From Rhizoctonia solani (taxonomy: Eukaryota; Basidiomycota; Agaricomycetes; Cantharellales; Ceratobasidiaceae): 64,000 nucleotides of DNA. The DNA is taken from assembly GCF_016906535.1 (NCBI RefSeq), contig NC_057378.1, positions 1,054,001-1,118,000 of the forward strand, given 5' to 3'. Below the pieces are notes generated by a model. It did no database searches. It saw nothing but the letters and a program-made list of their open reading frames with translations, and was not told the origin of the DNA. The position numbers and the translations under genes were made by a program. This document shows, piece after piece, positions 1 to 12,042 of the stretch (within the stretch, counting starts at the first letter, position 1; each line of letters starts with the position of its first letter).

Positions 1-419
1 TGATGCAGCAGCATCGTGCAAAGTGATGTATGCACACTCCATATCTTTCCTTTCGATTTTATTTTGTGTGAATCATTTCAGTTCTGGTATTTTGTTTAAG
101 CACTTCGTGCGTCGATGGTGTAGCAGTCTTCGGAATTTCACAAACCTTAAGACGCAAAAGTGCGACCCGAGCCAACTTACGGCTCACTGGTGACATGTAA
201 GGATACCAAATTGAGAGCATAATGCCACAAGAAAAGAATTTATTTACTATCCCACGGTATACTTATTTAACAAACAATAGACGAGTATCCAACTCGCAGA
301 CAGACCCAGCAGCCTACAATATTAAGAGAAAAGATTGAAGGCTGTCGAGTCTGTGTACGTCCAGCAGCCAACAAAGATCACGAAAGCAGAATATTGAATG
401 CATATCATGTTGCTAGCGT
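1..419. other. 3' flank of PG1, no gene seen
   Basis: No coding exon, RNA gene or repeat could be supported here. It is the downstream side of the polygalacturonase gene, which ends at 420, and probably holds its 3' UTR. Confidence 0.4.
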
Positions 420-1828
420 TTAGTAGCTTCCAGCCTTGATGTTCTTGTAATTGTACACCTTGCCGGCCTTGCCACCGGTGACCTTGAGTCCAGACCAGTC
501 CCAAGAACCTGTATTACCAATTAGCCAATGAGGTATATGAGCGGCCGATATATTGCTACTACTAACCAGTGCATCCAGCACCACAGTCAACAGCGACACG
601 TTGAGCATCAGAGGTGACAGCAATGTTGTTGGTACCGAAGGAGATGCCCTACCCATTGTGTTAGACTAGGTCTCTGAAGAAAAGAGTGAAATATACTTAC
701 AGACATGGCGACCTTGTTTCCAGGAGTGCCAAGGGTAGAGGGGTAGCTCTGGTCAACAATGACACCGTACTTCTTGATGCCGGTCGCAGTGTTGCCGTTG
801 AAGACGACGTTGGTCACAGAGGCGTTGCTAGCGTCGGCCTTGGTCTTGATGCGGAGCGCCTGATCGTTGTTGACAACCTTGTTGTTCAAGATTTGAATGT
901 TCTTGACAGTAGCATCAGCCGAGACCGATCCAATAGAGATACCATGCCACCAGAGCAGTGTTGCGCTGGAAGATAATATTCGAGCCCTTGTTGATAGCGA
1001 TGCAATCATCCTGGTTGTAGACGGTGCTGTCCTCGATCGTAAGATCGGTGGTAGAAACATCGAAACCATCGCTATGAAGTAGATGAGATTTAAGCATTTC
1101 ATACGCTATTGGGTAATAATTAATCTCACGTGTTGTGACCAGCAGCCTTGCCGCCCGACTTGCTGTTGGGTTTGTCACCGGCGGCTAACATAAAGTAAGT
1201 ACGAAGTGCAAAGGGCGAAATTGATGTGCACATACAGTTGTCAATTGTGAGCTTGGACATGACCAGCTTGGCAGGGTTGCTGACGCTGTATACATGCGCG
1301 GGCGAGTTGAGAACCTTGACGTTCGAGTAGGTACCGGACATCTTAATCTTCATCATGGGTGAGGCTTGGTCACACCTCCGTTTCCGCCTTGCCCATCCCA
1401 GTATGAAGGTCCTTGGCCGTCAAAAGTGTGGCCGTTTCCATTGACTACACATTTTAGTATCAATTCTGGAAATATAACTGGGCGGGACCTACAGACAAGG
1501 TTATTGCCGGTGATAGAGAAAAGAGGACCGGCCCAGTTGGCGACGCCAAACTTAACATCACCCAGCATGTTGACGGTCGTGCCATCGAGAGCAGAAATTG
1601 CAAAGGTCTTCCCGGCGGGGACGGTGAATGCATTGATGTTGATCTGTATAAACATGCGCATATATGAGCTCCCCTTTCCACAATAGCGTGCGGCCGACTC
1701 ACAGTTGTACATTTCTGGGCGGCGGCGACATCGTTCAATGATGAGATCGTTCCGGTGCAACGTTTTCCAGTAGGGACAGCAGCCACCAACGCAACCGGGA
1801 GAGTAGCAAGAGCAAGTGAGAAACGCAT
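420..1828 (-). CDS. Endo-polygalacturonase (GH28), copy PG1
   Basis: A secreted pectinase that hydrolyses alpha-1,4 bonds in homogalacturonan of plant cell walls. The ATG at 1826-1828 opens a clear signal peptide (MRFSLALATLPVALVAAVP) followed by KRCTGTISSLND. Several short introns split the gene. GH28 active-site signatures are all readable: NQDD near 1010, GHGISIGS near 945, and RIKTK near 850. The C-terminus KNIKAGSY ends at the TAA at 420. It is closest to PG3 at 36209, sharing the leader, intron pattern and tail. The frame breaks at the CCC run at 1357-1359 and twice near 945-962, each fixed by one extra base in a run; I read these as sequencing losses. A TATA-like box lies about 130 bp upstream. 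The family is certain; whether it is active as written is not. Confidence 0.9.
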
Positions 1829-1952
1829 CTTAGATGGTAAAGATTGTAGAATTTGGATAGAGAATGTGGTATTTCTGATAAGGAGAGACAAAAACAATAG
1901 AAAGGAAAGGAAGAAAACTCGATTGTGAGGGGTATGGGCCGATTCGCATCCA

Positions 1953-1960
1953 TTTTTATA
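1953..1960 (-). promoter_or_regulatory. TATA-like box of PG1
   Basis: TATAAAAA on the minus strand, about 125-130 bp upstream of the PG1 ATG, a reasonable position given a leader upstream of the ATG. Supported only by sequence and distance. Confidence 0.35.
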
Positions 1961-2933
1961 GTCCTATCGAATATACGCCGTTGCTACTTCATTATTATTG
2001 GGTCCGGACCGGGAAGGAAATTAATTTCGCATGTGGCCCAAAAATAAACGTCGTGATCAAGAAGTCAACCCAACCTGCGTGGATGTACCTCATTGGAAAT
2101 GGCCTCATGACCTGTCCAGGAAGTCATTTGACGATTGGGGGTCGCGAACAGTGATTGTAGTTATCAAACGGACTACTCACCAGAATTATCCATAGTATCA
2201 GATTATCGCTTCTGTGATAAGTGTCTTGTATATAGCGATTGCATTGATTCACCCGTTTTGACTTGGAAACCCATCAACATCATCAATAACGCAAGGCTAA
2301 ATTTATGGTAACTATCAAACGTGCGCATCAAAACTCCATACCGGGGCAGGCTTATCATGGAAGAAATGATACCCGGGTGAAGTGTAACATAATTACGAAA
2401 CTGAGAGAAACGAGTCAAAAATAGACTCATGATACCGTCAGTCCTCGCATTTCGCCTTGGCGACCTGATTTTGTGGATGACGTGAACAGCGTAGTAAGCC
2501 CGGCTATTTGCTGAAACAAATTGGTGGAAGTTTGGCTAGCACTCTGCTCACAGGAAGTTATAGGTGTTATTTGTTGTCAGTGATCGACAATAATTGCATT
2601 TTCCTCGCGCCGCAGAATATCAAGCTATCTTACCAACCGATTTTCGGGCTCTCAGTAATTTGAAGTAAATGTTATATAATCTGTTATCGACCTTTCATCA
2701 ATATTGTATATGTTCGATAGTCTTCGATAAACATTTGCATCCTTATACAACTATGCGTATTGGCTGGCTGTATTCACTGAAACGGAATCGTTACACCTCG
2801 TCTGATTACATATCTGTTCAAATGGTATTCCATTAATGAGGAATCCGGCTAAATTTACCCCTTGTTTCGCCATTGAAGGCCTCAGGACGAGCCACCATAA
2901 GACTTGGTCCAGGGGTTGAAGTACTAGCACTTC
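1961..2933. other. Intergenic, upstream of PG1
   Basis: No convincing exon. The 75-codon minus-strand ORF at 2203-2430 has no recognisable motif and no flanking splice sites that extend it. The segment probably holds the upstream regulatory region of PG1. Confidence 0.35.
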
Positions 2934-3468
2934 TCAATGTTGTTGACCATGGGGTACCATTGCATACGAGTATGAGGGATTTGTTCTGCAGAAATCCCAC
3001 CAATGCGCAGTAATCGCCACACGCTCCAAATCGGCTTGGGCAGCTGCACGGGCTGACTGAGCACGCTCATGAGCCAACTTGAAATATTGACCCCCAGAAA
3101 ACTTGCGACCAGAAGTAGACCGAAGCTCCCCAACTAGCTGTTCTTTCCCATCGTCTTTGTTAGCATGTTCATCCTTTTCAATAAACAGGAGGTACAATGA
3201 TCAATACAGGGCTGAGAGAAAATAAGCATGTGGCTCACACAGTTGTCTTCTCCTGGCGCAAATGGTGCTGCTTGCCCATTCACAACGGTAGCTAGCGACT
3301 GGTCTTCTTCCATTCCGTCTATCTGAGATAGTAGGGTATCGCAACTTTCATCGTTAAAGCTCCTAGCAATCTTTCAAAGTGGTACTTAGTAAAATAGTCC
3401 AATTAGAGCCAAAATGTGTACCTCGATGCTGATTCGTTTGGAATAATTAATTGGGGAATGTTGAACAT
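2934..3468 (-). CDS. Small protein of unknown function, 3-exon model
   Basis: Not recognised. A consistent model is exon 1 at 3468-3422 (MFNIPQLIIPNESAS), exon 2 at 3362-3239 (SFNDESCDTLLSQIDGMEE), exon 3 at 3173-2934. All introns are GT-AG and 59-65 nt long, like the rest of the window. Exon 3 carries a basic/Ala-rich helix (LAHERAQSARAAAQADLER). No signal peptide or membrane segment. The 3' end is doubtful: in another frame, the end reads RMQWYPMVNNIEKC, a TAG, then YFNPWTKSYGGSS, which looks like coding sequence, so another intron or an error may hide the true C-terminus. A TATA-like element sits about 145 bp upstream near 3615. Confidence 0.35.
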
Positions 3469-5374
3469 TTGGCTATGATATGATATCAGCAGCGGTACAA
3501 AGCCCAGGATTATTCGCCATTTTCTCTCAGGTCTGCTTTGGAGTATTGAATATAAGTATCTAGAGTGCGAGAAGAGGTGTAGTGTGAGAAGGTTGGGTGA
3601 GGTGTTCCTCTAATTATATAGCAGCTGGAACAATGCAACCTACGTAGATGCGGAGACAAGGGACAGCCAGCTGGGCCATTTTTCAGCAATCACAAAGTCT
3701 ATTGGCCCATCTAGACTCCGAACCTTCAATAAGAATAAAACCACTAAGTGAAAGACCCGCGCCTGTTTCAAAGCGGAAAGTTAGAACCACCCAATAATTG
3801 CCACCCCATGGGAGGTCATTTTTCAGCCTTTTCATTTGCTTGATGGGATTCGCTTTATGGTCTCAAACCAGGGATGATCTTAGCGGACCTCGAAAATTCC
3901 TATGCCTCCTCACTAGACCCTCAAGCTTACAATGTGACTCGGAGTCCGTAGAAAACCACAACGACTATGCGAAATCCGCCAGAGCTCGTGATGCCATAGT
4001 TCTCAAAAGTCGTCAGAAATACTTTTGTGATACTATTGCAGCTACACGTGAATGCAGTGCTCTAAACAACGCCCCCACATATATGCATATGATTCGTGGC
4101 TTGCTCGCCCTTTTCATCTAACGAACAGGTGGCTCCTGGTGCCAGATATGGTTTAGTTGATTCAGTACGTAGCACGCAGGTAAATCTAGGGCACCGAGAT
4201 GCGAGCGAAATTCGCGAGCTGGGCGGACCAAGCATCACAATAGCGACGCCACGGTGCGGAAAACAGGAAATCTTCAAATCTGAGTGGCCAAACGGAGAAG
4301 ACCCCAGTATAGTAGCGAATGTTTGGTGAACGGAACTCAACCTTAGTGAAAATCATCACGGGGCGAAAACTCTACTGTACATAAGCATATGCGCATATGT
4401 AAAGCTACGACCGAAAAGGCCAGGAAGAGCATATTTATGCGCGGAACAAGGATCTCTTTGAAATAAATGTGTAGCTTCCTATCTTAATTCGCCACTAAAT
4501 CGGATCCAAAACGAGAGGCCATTGAAGACGGTCGGCGTGCATAGAAAGGTTGGTGTGTACTGTGCCTTATATAGGACGAATGTGTAGAGATCAAGCTATC
4601 TAACATAGCAGATCCGCATTTTGGCAAGAGTCCAACGGGTGATATTCTATATTTATCGCCCGAACACACTATAGATATGATCGGTTGACGACTGGGGATG
4701 TGGCCAACCATTGTGTAACTGACCCACCTCTTCAAGTTGCTCCTGGCACTTTACATGGCTCCCGAAACCCTGGAGTGCTCTGGAGTGTTTTAGTTTTGGG
4801 AACCTCCTCGTTAGGACCCGACGGACCCGGATTGCTCGGCGAGCGCTTGGGAGTACTCCACGAGCACTTCAGAGTGTCATACCAGACTCTCCGAAGTGCT
4901 CGCCAACAATAGCGAGTCTAGGAGCGCTCCCGAGATTTTCGGGGCCTCGTAGGGCAAGCTCAGACCAGCGAACTTCCCTGAGCTTCGGCATACCGCTCCA
5001 AACCTAGGACCCCCTGTTTTAATGGATGATGCTACTTATTAATGGGCATGCCTATTATAAACATAAATTAATACCCTTCTACAGATAATATAGATTATAC
5101 TTCTGATTCGTGATACTAGTCTAGACAAAACACTTGAAATGAATCGATGGTCATAGCCGGACTTATGCGTATCAAATGGCACAGATTACGGATAGCCAGG
5201 GCCATTTGCCGGAAAAATATTGTTTGGTGTTCTTTAACCGATATGCACCACGACTGTGGATGATCCGTCGAGATACTCATAAATGTACCATCAGGTTGTC
5301 CTAATGTAGTGAGGATTCAAGTATTCAAGAACACGAAGCAACTCTGAAAACCTTGCAAAATATTGTACTTCCAG
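3469..5374. other. Gene-poor intergenic stretch
   Basis: Short ORFs on both strands (for example 3798-4121 and 4062-4340) overlap antisense and have no recognisable domain or splice-extended partner. The part at 4737-4990 belongs to a dispersed repeat listed separately. Nothing else could be supported. Confidence 0.35.
4737..4990 (+). repeat. Dispersed CTCC/GGAG-rich repeat, copy 1
   Basis: GC-rich, non-coding block full of CTCC and GGAG pieces. It includes CCCGAAACCCTGGAG followed by GCTCT, which matches the reverse complement of the block at about 12655-12835 (CCCGAAACCCTGCGGAG then CTCT), with a shared GGCACTT motif upstream at similar spacing. Probably a non-autonomous transposon remnant; ends not defined. 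Confidence 0.4.
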
Positions 5375-5446
5375 TCCGATATGGTGTAGTGGCTAACATT
5401 ATCGCCTCTCACGCGATAGCCCTGGGTTCGATTCCCAGTATCGGAG
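5375..5446 (+). tRNA. tRNA-Glu (anticodon CTC)
   Basis: A 72-nt cloverleaf with a 7-bp acceptor stem (TCCGATA with TATCGGA), a T arm CTGGG-TTCGATT-CCCAG, an anticodon stem ATCGC/GCGAT and the loop CTCTCAC, giving anticodon CTC. No intron. A T-rich run right after it suits RNA polymerase III termination. The mature part is identical to the copies at 19052 and 39389. It lies 115 bp upstream of the glutaredoxin-like ATG. Confidence 0.97.
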
Positions 5447-5561
5447 TTCTTTTTGTTGCATTATCCCTCAAATCAACCAATAGGATCCAGACCGAACCAC
5501 ATAAAACAAATAGCAAACATGGTCTCTGATCGGGCTTTTAGTGTGCATACGTCAACCATCA

Positions 5562-5993
5562 ATGCCGATTCGCCTACCACAATTGACTTTATTTTCCGGG
5601 CCTCAGTGCTCCCTATGCGACGTGGGGTGTTTTGATATTTATTACCAATACGCACTAGCTTACATCGAGTGCAATTATTCTTTCAGATCGCTAAGGCTGA
5701 GCTCAACGCACTTCGGAAAGAGGTAAGTTACCACAAGTGTTAGATTGACAACTGTTCTGGTTCACTTCACTTATGATGAGTAGCACAGCTTCCATTTGAC
5801 CACCATCGACATTCATTCCCCCGGTCAGGAACGCTGGAAACGTCGCTACGTATACTGGATCCCTGCTCTACACTTAGACGACGTTGAAATCGCCAAGGGG
5901 CGTTGGGACGCAAACACTGTACGACCGTTCCTAGAAAAGTGGAGAGAGACACAGAGTTTATTGGGCAAGGAGGGTGGCGGTAAAGAGTCATAG
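5562..5993 (+). CDS. Glutaredoxin-like small protein (DUF836 type)
   Basis: Three exons (5562-5621, 5687-5722, 5784-5993), all phase 0, encode 101 residues. The start of the fold reads LTLFSGPQCSLCD, with a C-x-x-C dithiol near residues 16-19, then IAKAELNALRKE, TIDIH, and RYVYWIPALHLDD. This is the arrangement of the thioredoxin-fold glutaredoxin-like family that includes yeast YDR286C and human C5orf63. A redox role is known only by family. The ATG at 5562 is chosen because it is the only one that gives the beta-strand before the CxxC. The stop is only 14 bp before the next gene's ATG on the same strand. No frame breaks. Confidence 0.85.
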
Positions 5994-6007
5994 GGCGTGA
6001 GATAGAG

Positions 6008-7242
6008 ATGGCGGAACAACTGAATGTGGACGACACAAGTGTAGGTATGTAGGTCACGTAGCCAGGAACTGGCGGCCCCAACTTACAACACATATAGGCT
6101 TTCGTGATTCGCCATATAAGGATAGCCAAAATTCGGAAATACAAGAAGATGACTTGTTTTTCTATGATCCCACGGCCTTGACCGCGTGGCCGACGCAAAT
6201 TAGCCAGTACACGGTCCCCGAATTCACCTCGACATTGGGTGTTTCACAAGATCCTTTCTTGGAAGACAACGAGCCCACATATGACCCCGACGCCGGATAC
6301 TTCCAGTCGGGTGTCAAACAATGTTTCAATTGTATGGCTACGACCCACATCGTTTCTGATTGTCCACGCAAAAGAGACCCTCAACATGTTTCGCTTGCGC
6401 GGGTTGATTATGGGTCACGAGGCGGCAACACAACTCGGTCTATGAGGTTGCATGAAGCCGAAGAGGTATTCAAGCGAAGGGTCGAATTTACGCGAACGTT
6501 TGAGCCCGGTTACATCCGAGGACAGTTATTACGCGAGAGTCTGGGATTAAATGAATACTATGGAGGGGGTAATGAAGACCTACCCTGGTATTACACAATG
6601 TGTGATTGGGGCTATCCTCCAGGATGGGTTTCTGATACAGGTACGCCAAGACTCTTCCAATTCGTTCATTCAACACAGTGATAATATATTTGCGCAGATC
6701 CTCGCATCAAGATCATGACAAGGATATATTCGACTAGTCAATACGAACCAGCTGAAGGGCTTTCGTCTCTTACAATATTCGACGAACCTCCGGAGTCCTC
6801 GACGGCTAAATTGGAAAGTTCTGATGGCAATCTGTGTGCACCACCATTGGCGTGCGAGGGCCTGTTGAGCTCACCAAGCTCTCAAATATTTTTAGCTCCC
6901 CCTCCTCCTCTAGACGAGCCACCCCCGCCTCCTTCTGAGTTTCCTCCTCCCCTTCCGAACGAACCACCTCCAGCCTCTCCGCCGCTCCCAGACTCGCTGC
7001 CTTTTCCTCCTCGGCGCTGGGTCAACTACCATACGACTCTTTTCCAATCAGAACGATTACCAATATCTTTAGTCTCTCGGCCACTTCCTGTCCTTCCAGA
7101 GGCCCCACCTCCACCGCCTTCTGGTACGCCACCTCCGCCCTCCACTCCACCGCCGCCATCACCGCCTCCTCCTCCCAGAGAACTCTCCGAGCAGGAAAAA
7201 CGGCGATTGCTCTGGGAGAAAATTACAGCTGCAAACTCATAG
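6008..7242 (+). CDS. ZCCHC8-like protein: CCHC zinc knuckle plus PSP domain
   Basis: Exons 6008-6044, 6098-6640 and 6698-7242 give 374 residues. After an acidic N-terminus comes a CCHC knuckle (CFNCMATTHIVSDC), then a PSP domain (FEPGYIRGQLLRESLGL ... LPWYYTMCDWGYPPGW) and a long tail rich in Pro runs that ends in ELSEQEKRRLLWEKI. In animals this pairing of knuckle and PSP domain is typical of ZCCHC8, the scaffold of the NEXT nuclear RNA-exosome adaptor, and a PSP domain also occurs in SF3B2. Nuclear RNA surveillance or splicing is therefore likely, by homology of layout. It starts 14 bp after the glutaredoxin-like stop. No frame breaks. Confidence 0.85.
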
Positions 7243-7744
7243 ATCCAATCTGCTTGTTATCAGCGAATAGTGCAGTATTATGACACAAAGCTATAGTACA
7301 TTGTGTTTCACCGTGCGGAACCAATCTGAGGGTGGGCGTTACCTATTACCTTCATTGAGTACGGCATAATTATATTCGCGTCCATTTTTTATGTTGATCA
7401 ACGCATGGCCAACATGTAAACCTACCAGAAGGCACTTGTCAATTACGATCCTACCTTAATACATTTTGTGTATTAAACAAGGCGGCACTAACGGCATGGC
7501 TGACTGTTCCCAAATATGATTCCTTCGAATCCGTATCTACTGAATTAGGCACAAGTCCGAGCCGGTGCTCGTGACGTCAAGTTGAAGGTTCTTTTGGTCT
7601 CTTATGGAAGTCAGCTCCGTCGGTTAAGTTTCTTTTGACCGTTCGCCCTGCTATATGAAATGATAGCCAAGAAACGTATATATAACACGGTTCTTGGCTG
7701 GCCAAGTTATTAAACCCCTTCTTCCTGCCCCACCGTTTGTTAAG
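7243..7744. other. Intergenic between ZCCHC8-like and sugar transporter genes
   Basis: About 500 bp, presumably the 3' UTR of the upstream gene and the promoter of the transporter. No exon seen; the minus-strand ORF at 7577-7768 overlaps the transporter start and has no features. Confidence 0.4.
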
Positions 7745-10064
7745 ATGGAGACGTCGAAGCTTGCGCACAAACGGTTCTCGGCGACCAATAGGTTGCAGGG
7801 GAAATCTCTACTGTATGTATGGTGTACTGACTGATTCTGATTTTGACTGAGTTTATAATTTTAGTATGGCTTTTAATGCAGTATGTTGTGTATCTATTTT
7901 CTTTTTCGGTTACGACCAAGGGTGAGCAAGTTCTCTATCTCCGAGATACAAGTCATTAATGACTTACCACCCTGACTGTATTATTTAGGATGATGTCTGG
8001 GGTTAATAATAGCGAGGACTAGTGGGTATATTGCAAAGCATTTAGTTTCAAAGCTTAACCCACCCCTAGTATAAATACCATGAAATACGGATACGTTGAA
8101 GAAGACGGGACCCCAGTGGTCACCAACTCCGCAAAGCAAGGCGGAATTGTAGCAGTATACTACCTAGGTGGGTTCTTTCCCCATTCACATTAGCCCTTCA
8201 CTCGCTTAGCAGAACGCCTTTCTAGGAACTCTTATCGGCTGTCTGCTTGGCGGAGTGATCGGAGATTCGATAGGACGTGTGAAGACTGTAGTTGTAGGGT
8301 GCGCCTGGTCCGTATTTGGTGCTGCCCTTCAGTGCTCGGCCCAAAACGTCCCCTGGATGGTTTGCGCGAGATTGATCAACGGAATTGGAACGGGTCATTT
8401 GAACGCGATCGTACCTGTAAGCAGGATATCTTGTAGGAAACTGATTCAATCCGCTGATCATGCGGACAGGTTTGGGCAGCCGAGATTTCAGACTTTTCGT
8501 CGCGAGGTGCATTTATCGCTCAGGAATTCACACTCAATATTTTTGGTGTGGTGGTTGCGTATTGGTTAGAATACGGACTTTCGTTCATTGATGGAGGAAG
8601 GACACAATTTCGTTGGAGGTTCCCGTATGTTGCTTTGATCGAGCCTTGGGACGTGACTCACAATGTCTTCTTAGAATTGCATTCCAAATCATCCCTCTTC
8701 TCCTTCTTGCCGTTGTGGTTAACCTCATGCCCGAGTCTCCCCGCTGGTTAATCAAAGTAGGCCGCCGAGTAGACGCTGAATACATTCTCACCCGACTTCG
8801 AGTGGACCCTGTGGCAGCACGGAGAGAGGCCGACGAGATCGAGGCGGTGGTACAGCTCGAAAAGGGAGGACAAGTCGACGGCAAGGAAAGTGTCGGGGAC
8901 AACTCGTACGTTGGGATGTTCCTAGGACGTGGGCGGCCAGGTTCGCACATAGCCCGTCGTGTCCAACTGGTCATTTGGCTCCAAATCGTACAAGAATGGT
9001 AAGTTCTGTTCAAAAAAAATTGGGGTTTAGAACGCGGGTGATGACGGTTGAGTAAAGGGTCGGTATTGCTGCTGTGACTGTATATGCACCGAGGATTTTC
9101 TCTGGTAGGTCTTGGCGCTAGGCTTCAAGGGATGGTTGGAAATAGGGGCGGGATATACGCAAAACAAGTCTAATTTGCTCGCAGGTGTGAACAATATCAC
9201 GTATATGCTATCCACATTGGTCGCCGTATACACTCTAGACAAGATCGGGCGTCGTTGGACTCTATATTGGGGGTATGCTATAACGCATTCTTCGGGGGAA
9301 CCTGATCGCTGAATGAAAACGTGCAGGGCTGTAGGGCAAGGTATCGCGATGTTCCTCGCGGGAGGGTTCTCCCGACTTACGTTTGACGCTGCCGGAACGA
9401 GTAAACAAGCACAATACGGTGGAGCAGCTGCGTTTTTTGTATTCTTGTATACTGTGGGTGTACCAAGTCTAGACATCTTCATTGACATGAACTGATCTTG
9501 GTCTGATAGTTGTGTTTGGTGCTACATGGCTCACCGTCCCGTGGCTGTATCCAACCGAAATCTTTCCTCTCGAATGCCGAGCTCGCGGAAATTCATGGGG
9601 CAAGTGACCTCTTCTAGTGACTATTTATCGGATAATTTCAACTAACATTCCATCTACAGGCGTTGTGGGATGGTCAATCGGCAACGGTTGGCTGACCCTC
9701 CTCACACCAGTTATGTTTAATGCGATCAACGAGAAGACCTTGTATGTATTTGGAGCGTGCAATGTTTTGGCTATTCCGTTTGTCTGGGCGTTTTATCCCG
9801 AGACGAACCAGCGTACGCTTGAAGAGATGGACCTGCTCTTTAGTGCTGACAGTATATTCGCCTGGGAGGCTGAAAAGGTGCGCTTGGCGAGTTTTTCCAT
9901 ATTGAATCAGTTTTGTTAATTATTTCGGTTAGGCATTTGCGAAGTTACAGGCAGAACATCCTGAAGTTGTTCACCAGGCGCACACGCACGAAGTACCCCA
10001 AGTCGCTGAGTCAGTTGCTGATCAGGATAGTATGGAGGAGTACCACAATGGTCCCAGAAAGTAG
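7745..10064 (+). CDS. MFS sugar transporter
   Basis: A 12-helix proton/sugar transporter of the major facilitator superfamily, in the plasma membrane. Family motifs appear in order: FFFGYDQG near the N-terminus, PESPRWL, the loop-8 signature DKIGRRW, and PETNQRTLEEMD near the end. About ten short introns. The exon that ends at 9599 uses a GC-AG intron (9600-9659, donor GCAAGT), since only this keeps the frame SWGVVGW. The frame slips once, at the TT at 9112-9113: one more T gives IFSGRSLALGFKGW, whereas the sequence as written runs into a stop; a 17-nt intron there is too short to be real. The stop is TAG at 10062. A likely role is uptake of sugars released by the secreted glycosidases; the substrate is unknown. 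Confidence 0.9.
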
Positions 10065-10384
10065 TACCCAGATTTGGGTAAATGTATCTCTACGATTGTA
10101 TATATGTGCATCCATGACATGCATGATCGACGCCATGATGAGTTCCTAGCCCTAGCCAGGGTCATGTCGAACAAAGCACATGGGCCCGCCATGCAACCAT
10201 AAGCGCCGAGGAAATTAAGTTCAAATGAGAAGGCAACAGGGTGGCTGGGGGTCCAAGTGAGCGTTTTGTTCGCGACCACCAACTTCCCCCCCCCTGGCCA
10301 TTCGGCATCTCCCTGGGCTGAACTCGCAACCTTCCAGTCTTTACGATTGTCCCTCTTTTATAACTTGAACCAGTTCTTTTCATC
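10065..10384. other. Intergenic
   Basis: About 320 bp, 3' flank of the transporter and promoter of the next gene. It has a C-run near 10285-10295; nothing else seen. Confidence 0.35.
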
Positions 10385-12042
10385 ATGGAGTCTCTGAGGA
10401 ATATCCGTGTCGGGCATCCTGCTAGCGGCGTTGATCATACAAAGATGGCGAAACGAATTGCGGAGAAACGAGCAGGTCAGGTCCATGCGAATATATATTG
10501 TTGATATAGATCTCATTCTATCGCAGGTTGCGACTTGTACACTGCTCCAGCTGCAGGCGCAACAATCAACTCGCTTGAGGGAAGCTTCACGATGACTTGG
10601 AATCCGTCGTGTGCAACGAATGCTCCGTCGGCGGTTGACATCTATCTCACTGCAGCAATACCAATACCAAAGGTGCTATTCACGTTTGGCAAAAGTCAAC
10701 TTTGCCGCTGGAACTTACACCGATGTCCTCAAGCCCAAGTGGTGGAATGCAACTTCGGACGTCAGTCTGCAACTATCGTTCGTGGCAGCCAGCACCCCCT
10801 TTTCCTCTCCAACTTCCCAGTCGGCCCTACCTGGACTGCTCACTACGATGCCTCCTCGGCCGCGGGAGCCGCGGCTGCAGCCGACACTTCCACTCCCGAT
10901 GCCATCTACCAGACCGTCAACAATAATTTCAACGGCGGCGGCCTAAGCAAGGGCGCACTCGCTTCTGCCGTTATCTTCCCTATTCTCACGGTCGCTGTGG
11001 CCCTGCTTGTCTACGTCAAATTCAGCCGCAAGAAGGAAGCAAAGAAGCGTCAACGTTGGTCCCAGGCCATGGACAAGCGCATGTCCACTATCTCCAAGGA
11101 TTGGGCTGGTGCTCGTCCGTCCATGGCTGGAAGTCGGAACACTCGTGCCTCGAGCTGGTACGTTACCCACATGGGCAACCAAGCCGGACGCCCTTCCTCC
11201 ACCTTTGCGAATGAGAGCGGCCAAGCTGGAATCGGAGCCCGTTACGGCGGTCCTAATTCCCCAGGAGCACATTCCTCGTCAATTGGATCCGGGCCAGAAA
11301 TGGGCCAAATCAGACCTCGCGCCCTCTCTTCGTTGACTCCATCGGATCGTATCAGCCGTATTAGCTTCGCAGGCGATTCACGTCCCTCCATGGGAGATTC
11401 GATGCGCCCGGCCATATCGCACGGCACCCCCACCCGCGCGTTCCACAGCGCTACATTGGCCTCGGACGATATCGAAATGAGCCCAACTCAAGCGAGTGGT
11501 CCCTACTCATGAGTGCCGACGAGATCCGCGCCAAGGTCGCTCAGGGCCATGAACATGGAACCCCTAGCGTTGACGGGGACCTTCGGGATGACATTCTACA
11601 AATGCCCGCCGCAACTCGTGAGTTCTACCTCTTTTTTTTTCAAACCAATGAGTGATATTAACTTGCTCCAGACCTCCGCACCGGTCAGGTCAATGGCTCC
11701 GACGACTTTTTGGTTCGCCCCGATAGCATGGCCCTTGCATACGGTGGTGTCGAAGAGGTAGAACCCCCTGCACCAGTTCACAACGCCATGTTCCCCACTG
11801 GTGCGATGCCCATGGCTCCATCCCACGCATCGCCGGATGACATGATGCGCGCGTATGCACAAGCCCGCACTAATGGTACCAACACACCATCCCAAGGAAT
11901 GCGAACCCTTTACGCTCCGGCCAACGCAGATGGTCTCAGTCCGGCTGCAACTCATGGCGCAGAAGACAAGAATCCGTACAGGAAGAGCATGAACAGCGAG
12001 GCTTCGCGCTATAGCGAAGCGGATGTCGGACGGGCCGCATAA
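10385..12042 (+). CDS. Single-pass membrane protein with cytoplasmic Ser-rich tail
   Basis: Best exons: 10385-10475 (uncertain), 10527-11617, 11672-12042. The extracellular start YTAPAAGATINSLEGSF followed by TWNPSC resembles the beta-sandwich of fungal Ser/Thr-rich surface proteins (Kre9/Knh1 type). One membrane helix (ASAVIFPILTVAVALLVYV) is followed by a basic stop (KFSRKKEAKKRQR) and a long Ser-rich tail. As written the frame slips at 10657, 10691-10694 and 10795-10799, where one base added to each run restores VNFAAGTYTDVLKPKWW and FLSNFPVGP, and again at 11501-11503, where one more C bypasses the TGA at 11510 and joins MSADEIRAKVAQ to the last exon. The first exon may also be off by one, since another frame has a signal-like GILLAALII. 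Function unknown; a cell-wall sensor role is only a guess. Confidence 0.7.

Noticed and set aside
9102..9118. 17-nt intron in the sugar transporter (GTAGGT to CTAG)
   Set aside because: Far too short to be spliced. One missing T explains the frame change better.
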